From the NCBI GenBank assembly GCA_035527455.1, contig DATLAN010000683.1, positions 1-17,647 of the forward strand: a stretch of 17,647 nt of DNA, written 5' to 3'. The position numbers and the translations under genes are program-made. Below are positions 7,514-13,154 of this stretch, piece by piece. Numbering within the stretch: position 1 is the stretch's first letter; each line of letters begins with the position of its first letter. This DNA is from DATLAN01 sp035527455 (lineage in GTDB: Bacteria; Planctomycetota; Planctomycetia; Pirellulales; Thermoguttaceae). The notes beneath the pieces are model-generated. The model was not told where the DNA came from, did not search any database, and was given only the letters and a program-made list of their open reading frames with translations.

Positions 7514-8427
7514 CCGTAATCAGCGTAATGCCGGGCGAAACCCGAATCGGTTGGATCGGTACCGGAGTGATGGGCTCGAGCATGTGTGGGCACCTGATCG
7601 ATGCCGGGTTCTCCGCGACCGTCTTCAATCGCACCAAGGCCAAGGCGGAAAAACTGCTCGCCGCCGGCGCCCGATGGGCCGAGGGGCCCAAGGCCGTCGC
7701 CGAGGCCTCCGACGTGATTTTCGCCATCGTGGGATATCCGGCCGACGTCCGCGGCGTGTTCCTCGGTTCCGACGGCGTGCTGGCGGGCTGTTCTGCCGGA
7801 AATATCGTCGTCGACATGACCACCAGCGAGCCGTCTCTGGCGGTCGAGATCGCCGAAGCGGCGGCGGCGATCGGCGTCCACGCCGTCGACGCGCCCGTCT
7901 CCGGAGGCGACGTCGGTGCCCGGGAAGCCCGACTGTCGATCATGATCGGCGGCGAGAAAGACGCGGTCGACGCCCTTGCCCCCTGTTGGGAAGCCATGGG
8001 CAAGACGATCGTGTACCAGGGCGGTCCCGGAGCCGGACAACACACCAAGATGGTCAATCAGATCCTGATCGCCACCAACATGATCGGCGTCTGCGAGGGG
8101 CTGCTCTACGGCTACAAGGCGGGACTCGACCTCGAGACGGTGATGCAGTCGGTTGCCTCCGGCGCGGCCGGAAGCTGGTCCTTGTCGAATCTCGGCACGC
8201 GGATCATCGCCAACAACTTCGATCCCGGGTTCTTCGTCGAACACTTCATCAAGGACATGGGCATCGCCCTGGAAGAATCGAAACGCATGGGGCTGGCCAT
8301 GCCGGGACTCGCGCTGGCCCATCAGCTCTACCTGGCGCTGAAGGCCCAAGGTCACGGCCGCGACGGCACCCACGCCCTGCACCTGGCTTTGGCGTCGCTG
8401 GCGGATGTCGATTGGAAGAACCGTTGA
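7510..8427 (+). CDS. NAD(P)-dependent beta-hydroxyacid dehydrogenase (3-hydroxyisobutyrate dehydrogenase/GarR-like)
   Basis: This 305-aa enzyme of the beta-HAD family oxidises 3-hydroxy acids or reduces small aldehydes such as tartronate or succinic semialdehyde. The Rossmann motif is GWIGTGVMGSSM (about 14-25). An N-R-T at 40-42 after the second strand suggests NADP preference. The substrate loop is DAPVSGGDVGAREA (about 128-140), and the catalytic Lys is K180 in HTKMVNQ. Length fits the family (about 290-300). I chose ATG 7510 because it overlaps the previous stop as ATGA; 7504 and 7528 are in-frame alternatives and there is no strong Shine-Dalgarno sequence. The last 76 bases overlap the convergent globin gene. 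Its link to the flotillin cluster may be transcriptional only. The exact substrate is unknown. Confidence 0.9.
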   Translation: MTVISVMPGETRIGWIGTGVMGSSMCGHLIDAGFSATVFNRTKAKAEKLLAAGARWAEGPKAVAEASDVIFAIVGYPADVRGVFLGSDGVLAGCSAGNIVVDMTTSEPSLAVEIAEAAAAIGVHAVDAPVSGGDVGAREARLSIMIGGEKDAVDALAPCWEAMGKTIVYQGGPGAGQHTKMVNQILIATNMIGVCEGLLYGYKAGLDLETVMQSVASGAAGSWSLSNLGTRIIANNFDPGFFVEHFIKDMGIALEESKRMGLAMPGLALAHQLYLALKAQGHGRDGTHALHLALASLADVDWKNR

Positions 8428-8834
8428 GCGGCGGGGGCACCGGCCAGCATATGGCGGCTGATTTCCTCGTAGGCTTCGCCCCACGCCTCGGCCAGTTCGT
8501 CGCTCCAGTCCTCGCCGGCCACTTCGGCCAAGGCGCCCAGCAGTGCAGCCCCCACGGCCGCGTAGTGTTCCTCTCGGGCCCCGTACTGGACGTGTCGGGC
8601 CCCGAGTCGCCGGAGCATCGGTTCCAGGATGGCCGGACACCGGAGGTTTCCCACGATCAACTGCAGCGAAGCCAGCAGCATCCTTTTCTGCCGGGCCATG
8701 TCCAGATGCGCGAATAGCGGTTCGACTTCCGGACAATCCTTGAACAGATTGCCGTAGAAGATGTCGACCAGTTCGTCGCCCCTTCGCGCCATGGCGGCGA
8801 AACTCTGTTCCAGCAAATCGGTCTTCAGCCCCAT
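8352..8834 (-). CDS. Single-domain bacterial globin (Vgb/flavohaemoglobin-type)
   Basis: This 160-aa haem protein probably binds O2 or NO. Landmarks of the Vitreoscilla/Hmp globin type are PLF with Phe41 (CD1), Gln49 at the distal E7 position in ARQKRML, the proximal His81 in RHVQYGAREEHY, and the helix H region LAEAWGEAYEEISRHML. There is no reductase domain. Start 8834 is supported by AAGGGGC about eight bases upstream; the frame extends further but without globin character. The residues after about 133 (AQRFFQSTSASDAK...) exceed a normal globin and lie inside the 3' end of the convergent dehydrogenase, so the original stop may have been lost. No regulatory site was recognised. Confidence 0.85.
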   Translation of the reverse strand: MGLKTDLLEQSFAAMARRGDELVDIFYGNLFKDCPEVEPLFAHLDMARQKRMLLASLQLIVGNLRCPAILEPMLRRLGARHVQYGAREEHYAAVGAALLGALAEVAGEDWSDELAEAWGEAYEEISRHMLAGAPAAQRFFQSTSASDAKARCRAWVPSRP

Positions 8835-8979
8835 GATACTGCCCCTTGAAACGTTGCGAGAAGTAAGGAATCGACGGCCCGCGCTATCAACCAGCGGCGC
8901 GCGTAAGCCCGTCGGACAAGTGTAGCCTACGTTCGATCGGCAGCAGACCGTTTCTTCGGAGATGCCGAACCTCATGAGA

Positions 8980-9131
8980 GTTCTTCAGGCAATTTCATGG
9001 CTGCCGGGTGAAACAAGCGGATTCAATTGCCGGAAGAGTACGGGTTCCTCTTCTCTGTTCACGACGCTCGAAGACGTGGAATCAGAGAAGAGGAACCCGT
9101 ACTCGTCCGTGCCGTCAGCTTCGATGCACCG
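8980..9131 (+). repeat. Dispersed ~150-bp repeat with 22-bp perfect palindrome, copy 1
   Basis: The core is a perfect 22-base inverted repeat (9036-9057 and 9083-9104) beginning GAGTACGGGTTCC, with a 25-base loop. Similarity to the inverted copy at 14081-14239 extends beyond the palindrome on both sides: GCGGATTC and CTGC-GGGTGA upstream, CCGTC-CTTC-ATG-ACCG downstream, and a shared loop GTTCACGACG. It lies between the globin and lexA promoters and has no ORF. Confidence 0.8.
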
Positions 9132-9253
9132 GGAATCGAGCCACGGAAATCAAAGAAAAACCCTCACGAGGAAGGATCGCTCCCGCGGTGCACGCGCGGC
9201 CCGCACGAACGGGCTCAGGGGGAATAATTTTCTCGCAAAATCCGCAACCCCCC

Positions 9254-9281
9254 TTGACTATGTACAGCCGTATATTATACG
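9254..9281 (+). promoter_or_regulatory. lexA promoter with overlapping palindromic operator candidate
   Basis: TTGACT (9254-9259) is followed after 16 bases by TATACG (9276-9281). A perfect 13-base palindrome, CGTATATTATACG (9269-9281), covers the -10 box. LexA normally represses its own gene, so this is a good candidate LexA operator. It differs from the E. coli (CTGT-N8-ACAG) and Gram-positive (GAAC-N4-GTTC) boxes. The start codon is at 9336, giving a leader of about 48 bases. Confidence 0.5.
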
Positions 9282-9335
9282 ATTGTCCAGGAGCGTTTCA
9301 CGGCAAACAGAACACCCGTCCCATAGGGGGTAAGC

Positions 9336-9944
9336 ATGACGTCGTACGAAGACCTTACCAAGAAACAGCGGGCCGTCTACGAGTTCCTTCGCGACAAGAT
9401 CCGCAACCGCGGCTACGGCCCGACGGTCCGCGAGATCGGAGAACACTTCGACATCAACTCCCCCAACGGAGTGGTCTGCCATCTCAAAGCCCTTGAAAAG
9501 AAAGGCTTCATCACCCGTGAGCCGAACTTGTCGCGGGCGATCCAGTTGGAGGCCGAGCCGATCGAGGAGCGGGGCCTCCCTTTGGCCGGAATGATCGCCG
9601 CCGGGGTGCTGCACGAGGCCATCGAGCAGGATGAGCGGGTCGATTTCAGTGCCATGTTCGATCCGGGGAAGAAGAAACTGTTCGTGCTGCAGGTCAGCGG
9701 CGACTCGATGATCGAGGACCAGATCGCCGACGGCGATTACGTCGTGATCCGCAAACAGCGTACCGCCCAAAAGGGACAGATCGTCGTCGCCCTGACCGGC
9801 GAAGGCGAGGCCACGCTGAAGCGTTGGCACCCCGAGAAGAACCGCATCCGCCTGGAACCGGCCAACTCCAACATGAAGCCGATTTACGTAAGAAACGCCA
9901 AGGTCCTGGGCGTCGTGATCGGCGTGGTGCGAAAAGTCGTCTGA
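9336..9944 (+). CDS. lexA: LexA repressor
   Basis: This 202-aa SOS repressor binds DNA through an N-terminal winged HTH and is cleaved after RecA activation. The HTH lies at about 27-62 (GYGPTVREIGEHFDI, GVVCHLKALEKKGFI). The self-cleavage site is the Ala84-Gly85 bond in PLAGMIAAG. The catalytic Ser124 is in SGDSM and the general base Lys162 in ATLKRW. Length matches the family (about 200). Start 9336 has GGGGG five bases upstream. No imuB/dnaE2 or recA gene is adjacent. The recognition helix residues (INSPNGVVCHL) could be matched to the CGTATA half-site found upstream. Confidence 0.97.
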   Translation: MTSYEDLTKKQRAVYEFLRDKIRNRGYGPTVREIGEHFDINSPNGVVCHLKALEKKGFITREPNLSRAIQLEAEPIEERGLPLAGMIAAGVLHEAIEQDERVDFSAMFDPGKKKLFVLQVSGDSMIEDQIADGDYVVIRKQRTAQKGQIVVALTGEGEATLKRWHPEKNRIRLEPANSNMKPIYVRNAKVLGVVIGVVRKVV

Positions 9945-9952
9945 CCGCTCGC

Positions 9953-10000
9953 GGCTTCGCAGGGAACCGGCTTCGCAGCGAACCGGCTTCGCAGGGAACC
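9953..10000. repeat. Three tandem copies of a 16-bp unit
   Basis: The unit ggcttcgcagggaacc occurs three times head to tail (9953-9968, 9969-9984, 9985-10000). Only the middle copy differs, by one base. It fills almost the whole 59-base gap between the convergent lexA and lipoate ligase genes. No stem or T-run suggests a terminator. Confidence 0.9.
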
Positions 10001-10003
10001 GTC

Positions 10004-10723
10004 TCAGAATCCTTCGTTCCACTCCCGCCGCCCGTAGCGATCGGCCACCAATCCGGCCGTTCGCGCTTGCGGCCATTCGCTATACGAGTCGACCGCATTC
10101 CAAACAGCGCGGATCGCCGCACAGACTTCCGCCGGATCCAACCCCAAGTTCACCACGAACTCCGCGTGCTTTCGACTGCCGCGATACTCGGGTTGGCGCG
10201 GCGGCATCGCCAGGTAGCGGTCGATCAGGTCCAGCGAGAAATTGCACAACAGCGTGCCGTGGTAGAGCAGATGGGTCCGCTTCCGCCGGATGCTGTTGCC
10301 GGAGAATTTCAGGTCCCCCACGGCCAGATCGCTGATCCCTCGGCACCGAACCCCGTCCTTCATCGGCTGCAACGCCCTCGCGAGCCTGCCGAGCACGAAC
10401 CGATGGGCGCGATCGTCCGTGCGCAGCTCACCGCGCGACTGGCGGTCGAGGACCAGGGCGTACATCAGGCACCCCGGGCCGGTGACGATCGCCGCCCCGC
10501 CGCTCGGGCGACGCACGATCGGCACGCCGAACCGGCGGCAGGCGTCCCCATGAACCTCCTGCTCGATCCTGGACGACCGGCCCACCACGACCATCGGCTC
10601 GGCCGGTTCCCAAATGCGCAGAGTTTCCGTCGGCCGCCCGGCGGCCTCGGCCTCCTCCAGCAACGCCTCGTCCAAGGCCACGTTTTCCGCCGCCGTGGGC
10701 AACGCCAACTCCAGGTATCGCAT
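10004..10723 (-). CDS. Lipoate-protein ligase A family protein (LplA-like, lacking the C-terminal domain)
   Basis: This 239-aa protein has the BPL/LplA/LipB fold and attaches lipoate or octanoate to E2/GcvH lysines. Motifs are ENVALDEALL near the N-terminus, RRPSGGAAIVTGPGCLMYALVL (the RRxSGG lipoyl-AMP loop), and GDLKFSGNS with the invariant Lys, followed by HGTLL as in E. coli LplA. The ~90-residue accessory domain of E. coli LplA is absent, as in LipM/LplJ-type or two-piece ligases. The LipM nucleophile Cys is not clearly placed, although a Cys lies 12 residues before the Lys. The start at 10723 is where homology begins; upstream residues look non-coding and no Shine-Dalgarno sequence is evident. 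It converges on lexA. Confidence 0.85.
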   Translation of the reverse strand: MRYLELALPTAAENVALDEALLEEAEAAGRPTETLRIWEPAEPMVVVGRSSRIEQEVHGDACRRFGVPIVRRPSGGAAIVTGPGCLMYALVLDRQSRGELRTDDRAHRFVLGRLARALQPMKDGVRCRGISDLAVGDLKFSGNSIRRKRTHLLYHGTLLCNFSLDLIDRYLAMPPRQPEYRGSRKHAEFVVNLGLDPAEVCAAIRAVWNAVDSYSEWPQARTAGLVADRYGRREWNEGF

Positions 10724-10854
10724 GAACCCATGTTTACACGAATACCCGCCGGGCCGAAAGCCCTCGGACCCGGTGCCCGCAACTTGACGAAAACAGGGCA
10801 TGCCGTAACGTTCGGGTGATGGCAGCCGCACAAGTTGTGGGGCACGTTTCGCGG

Positions 10855-10877
10855 GGCACGTTTTCAATGTGCCTTTT
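10855..10877 (+). terminator. Small hairpin with T-run, terminator-like
   Basis: GGCAC (10855-10859) pairs with GTGCC (10869-10873) around a nine-base loop, followed by TTTT. The stem is only five pairs, so it is weak. No plus-strand gene ends just upstream, so its role is unclear; it may be part of the neighbouring repeat element. Confidence 0.3.
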
Positions 10878-10923
10878 CCACCTTTCCCGTCGTTAAAGGG
10901 AAACTAAACGGGACGGTCGAGCG

Positions 10924-11004
10924 CGTTGCGATCTCGCGGTCGTCCCATGAAAAGCCGGCCCGACGGTGTTTGACACGGAAATCTGACCTGTCCCGTTTAA
11001 CTCC
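10924..11004 (+). repeat. Flanking direct repeat, copy A (with 10-bp terminal inverted repeats)
   Basis: This 81-base copy matches 13073-13154 with six substitutions and one single-base gap. Shared blocks include GCGGTCGTCCCA, GAAAAGCCGG, TTGACACGGAAAT and GACCTGTCCCGTTTAACTCC. Slightly to the left, TAAACGGGAC (10905-10914) is the reverse complement of GTCCCGTTTA (10990-10999). The intact unit thus looks like a ~95-bp MITE- or REP-like element with 10-bp terminal inverted repeats. Confidence 0.85.
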
Positions 11005-11193
11005 CGCCGATGGTGCCGGTTTGGTCGCCGGGGCAGGCAAAACACAGTCTTCCGGTGAGATGGCTAACGCTCGGCCACACTTGATGTTATCATGGACGGG
11101 CGTCCGAATCGTTGACCGCAACAATTCACTGAACAGGCCGGATTTCAAACGCCTTGGGAACCTGCAAGGGGATCCAGGTGTCCAATACTGCCC

Positions 11194-11796
11194 ATGGACG
11201 AGCTTCCCAGCAGGATTCAGCTTTGGGACCGACGGATTGGAAAACAATGTGATGCGGACTTGGTCGCGTTGACGCGGGAACTTGCGGCAACCAAAGTCGA
11301 TGGCCTTTGGTGGCATCTCAAGGGGGAGTTGCTTGGTCGTCCCCGGGATGAGGATGACCATCACTGGGTTTGGCGAAAACTGGTGGGCCAGTATCGGAAC
11401 CACCTGGCATGGCATTTTGTCGCCTGCCAGACGCCGGACGGCGAAATACAAGGAGCAGTAGGATATCGTATCGATTTCCGCTCTAGCCTTGTGCCGGGTG
11501 CGGGCAGCGTTTACGTTGACCGCATCGCCGTAGCCCCCCGAAATCGGTCCTGGCTGGTAAGGGCACCACTCTACGGAGGGGTCGGTGAAGGGTTGTTACT
11601 CCGGTCGGTTTGTCACAGTTATATCCTTGGCCTCAGCGGTAGGGTAAACTTGCTGTCAGTCCCAAGTGAGCGAACGCGACAGTTTTACGAACGGAGACGT
11701 TTCACTAGGCTGAGCAAAGACGACGATGGAATGGTAGAATATGAATTGGGTGCCGAGGCCGCCGAGGGGTGGCTTCAACAAGCGGGATACCTCTAA
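11194..11796 (+). CDS. GNAT family N-acetyltransferase-like protein
   Basis: This 200-aa protein has a C-terminal GNAT core: strand 4 SVYVDRIAVAPRNRSW (about 105-120), the acetyl-CoA pyrophosphate loop YGGVGEGLL (127-135, G-x-G type), and the late VNLLSVPSERTRQFYERRRF (about 151-170) typical of the family. The N-terminal ~85 residues (with DGLWWHLKGELLG and DEDDHHWVWRKLVGQYRN) match nothing I recognise and may define the substrate. GNATs acetylate small molecules, proteins or, in TacT/AtaT toxins, aminoacyl-tRNA. The start lacks a good Shine-Dalgarno sequence. The stop TAA overlaps the next ATG by one base (TAATG), so it is the first gene of a coupled trio. Codon use is less GC-biased than in its neighbours. 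Confidence 0.75.
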   Translation: MDELPSRIQLWDRRIGKQCDADLVALTRELAATKVDGLWWHLKGELLGRPRDEDDHHWVWRKLVGQYRNHLAWHFVACQTPDGEIQGAVGYRIDFRSSLVPGAGSVYVDRIAVAPRNRSWLVRAPLYGGVGEGLLLRSVCHSYILGLSGRVNLLSVPSERTRQFYERRRFTRLSKDDDGMVEYELGAEAAEGWLQQAGYL

Positions 11797-12068
11797 TGCC
11801 TAAACTGAACGACGATTTTTGCCCGGTGACTGGTGGCGTCGATCTCCCGAAATCGCGGTTTCGGGATGACATGGATCAGCTTCGTGACGTGACCATCGGC
11901 TCTGATCTCGACAGGCACATTGTCCAGCTTCTGGCCTTGCACCCGAAGCTGCGTGTCCGCTTCCGAAAGCAGGACCTCGCAGCTTTGGACACGCCGACCA
12001 AAAAAGCTCTGCTTGCGGACATGAATGACTTGCTTGGCGTTCGGCCGCTCCGTAAGCCGCTACGATGA
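11796..12068 (+). CDS. Small unknown protein between GNAT and ImmA/IrrE genes
   Basis: This 90-aa protein begins MPKLNDDFCPVTGGVDLPKS. I do not recognise a family. The start overlaps the GNAT stop by one base (TAATG) and the stop overlaps the peptidase start by four (ATGA), so the three are co-translated. The N-terminus is short and polar. The rest looks helical: FRDDMDQLRDVTI, LDRHIVQLLALHPKLRVRFRKQDLAAL, TKKALLADMNDLLGV. It ends with basic RPLRKPLR. No membrane segment or obvious HTH is seen. By position it could be an antitoxin, an adaptor, or the substrate cut by the ImmA/IrrE peptidase; this is inference. An in-frame start 27 bases upstream inside the GNAT gene is less likely. Confidence 0.65.
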   Translation: MPKLNDDFCPVTGGVDLPKSRFRDDMDQLRDVTIGSDLDRHIVQLLALHPKLRVRFRKQDLAALDTPTKKALLADMNDLLGVRPLRKPLR

Positions 12069-13060
12069 TCTCCGTTGACAGGGCACTTGCGTTCGCGAGG
12101 CAGCACTATCCGGCAGGGCCGGAGAAGCTGGCCGAACACCTGGGTGTGCGTGTCACCTTCTCCCCGATGAGCGGTTGTGATGGCTGGTGCCTTTTCTGCG
12201 AAGACCGAGCGGTTATTCGCATCAACAATCAATTCGTAAAGTCACGTCAGCGCTTCACCTTGGCCCACGAGCTTGGGCACCTGCTGTTGGACATTCCGAC
12301 GGTGATCGGGGAATCGTTCTCAGACATTCTGAGGTCCAACGATGATGAAGAGCGACGGGTGAATGAAGTGGCGGCCGAGTTGCTTATTCCGCAAAACATC
12401 GTTAAGGCCGTCGTGTCCGAACTGCCCGTTGTCGCGGCAGTGTTGAAACGACTGGCTAAACAGTCGCACGTTTCAGAACTCGCAGCGGCCCTTCGTATCG
12501 CCAACCTCGCCGCGGAACTGGGGCTCGAAAAGGCGAGCGTCGTCTTCTTTGAAGGGGACACGGTAAGTTGGCAAAGGTCGCAGACTCTGAGAATGGCGGA
12601 TGATACCGCGATCAACCTTAGGGACGCGGCCAGGGAGGCGGCCCCCAATGCCTTTCGGCATATTCGGAAGCACAAGGGTGACGTAATTGTTGCATCGCTG
12701 ATCGAGAATCCGTTCTTCGGTTCTGCCACTTTGTTCGTCCAGTTGCTGCCGGTTAAGTATGGACAACAGAAATCACGGGATGAACAACGTGCGGAACTTG
12801 AGCAATACCTTTTCGACGGCCAGGTATCCTTTCAGAGGCAGTTACAGGGATGCTTCGGGGCCTTCAAGCCGCGAGCCGTAGGGATGTCTGTCTCGGAGGC
12901 TGAGGACGCGTTCTGGGAACGCTATGAACAGCGTTTTTCGGGCATACCCAAGAAGCGACTCACAAGCCAGAAGGGCCGCGAGTATGTACGGCTCCGACTC
13001 GAGGAGTGGTGTGGTCACTTTCATGCAGAAACTCACGATGACGCACGTCCCAGCAGTTAG
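12065..13060 (+). CDS. ImmA/IrrE family metallopeptidase with extended C-terminal region
   Basis: In this 331-aa protein the N-terminal ~115 residues fit COG2856/ImmA-IrrE peptidases: a strand INNQFVKSRQRFTLAHELGHLLLDIP with zinc motif H68-E-L-G-H72, then EERRVNEVAAELLIP (96-109), whose acidic residues would give the third ligand. Such proteases cut a regulator such as ImmR in ICEBs1 or DdrO in Deinococcus. No HTH partner of that kind is encoded next to it. After about 115 comes a helical, Ala/Leu-rich part (to about 150). About 180 residues I do not recognise follow, with Trp/Phe-rich strands (SVVFFEGDTVSW, ATLFVQLLPVKYG), which could be a sensor or effector. It is coupled to the 90-aa gene by ATGA and ends 12 bases before repeat copy B. 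Confidence 0.85.
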   Translation: MISVDRALAFARQHYPAGPEKLAEHLGVRVTFSPMSGCDGWCLFCEDRAVIRINNQFVKSRQRFTLAHELGHLLLDIPTVIGESFSDILRSNDDEERRVNEVAAELLIPQNIVKAVVSELPVVAAVLKRLAKQSHVSELAAALRIANLAAELGLEKASVVFFEGDTVSWQRSQTLRMADDTAINLRDAAREAAPNAFRHIRKHKGDVIVASLIENPFFGSATLFVQLLPVKYGQQKSRDEQRAELEQYLFDGQVSFQRQLQGCFGAFKPRAVGMSVSEAEDAFWERYEQRFSGIPKKRLTSQKGREYVRLRLEEWCGHFHAETHDDARPSS

Positions 13061-13072
13061 GCATCCAGTCTA

Positions 13073-13154
13073 CGTTGCGATCTTGCGGTCGTCCCAAGAA
13101 AAGCCGGTCCGATGGTGATTGACACGGAAATTTAGACCTGTCCCGTTTAACTCC
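13073..13154 (+). repeat. Flanking direct repeat, copy B (left-truncated)
   Basis: This 82-base copy is in the same orientation as copy A (10924-11004), about 91% identical by my alignment. It lacks the left terminal inverted repeat seen in copy A. Its left end follows the ImmA/IrrE stop codon by 12 bases, and its right end (CTCC) directly touches the ATG of the HEAT-repeat gene. Confidence 0.85.

Larger units (their letters stand above)
10724..11193. other. Non-coding region carrying structured repeats at the left edge of the accessory cassette
   Basis: No convincing gene lies in these 470 bases. They hold a small hairpin with a T-run (10855-10877), a TTTCCC/GGGAAA inverted repeat (10883-10888 and 10898-10903), the repeat element 10905-11004, and about 190 bases of unassigned sequence before the GNAT gene. 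Any promoter for the GNAT operon must lie here or in the repeat. I see no strong -35/-10 pair. Confidence 0.6.
10905..13154. mobile_element. Putative acquired cassette flanked by direct repeats
   Basis: The interval has two same-orientation copies of an ~81-bp repeat (10924-11004 and 13073-13154) enclosing three coupled genes (GNAT, 90-aa protein, ImmA/IrrE). By eye the enclosed genes are less GC-rich and use more A/T-ending codons than the genes on both sides. No transposase, integrase or tRNA attachment site is present. The cassette is therefore either a non-autonomous unit moved in trans or one inserted by recombination between repeats. The boundaries are inferred. Confidence 0.5.

Noticed and set aside
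7273..8736. 487-codon minus-strand ORF across the dehydrogenase and globin region
   Set aside because: It covers two well-supported genes and has no recognisable domain.
9953..10000. CRISPR array
   Set aside because: The three 16-base units are directly adjacent with no spacers and no cas genes are near.
10004..10723. LipM-type octanoyltransferase or biotin ligase
   Set aside because: The K-F-S-G-N-S and HGTLL segments follow LplA; the LipM Cys motif and the biotin ligase GRGRxG motif are not evident.
10835..11272. 145-codon plus-strand ORF over repeat copy A
   Set aside because: It runs through the structured repeat and into the GNAT gene in another frame; no Shine-Dalgarno sequence and no protein-like pattern.
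10905..13154. Integron-type attC sites at the cassette ends
   Set aside because: GTTTAAC fits an attC-like core at one end, but the opposite box (GTTAAAG) does not fit, no integrase is present, and the cassette holds three genes with same-orientation, unequal repeats.
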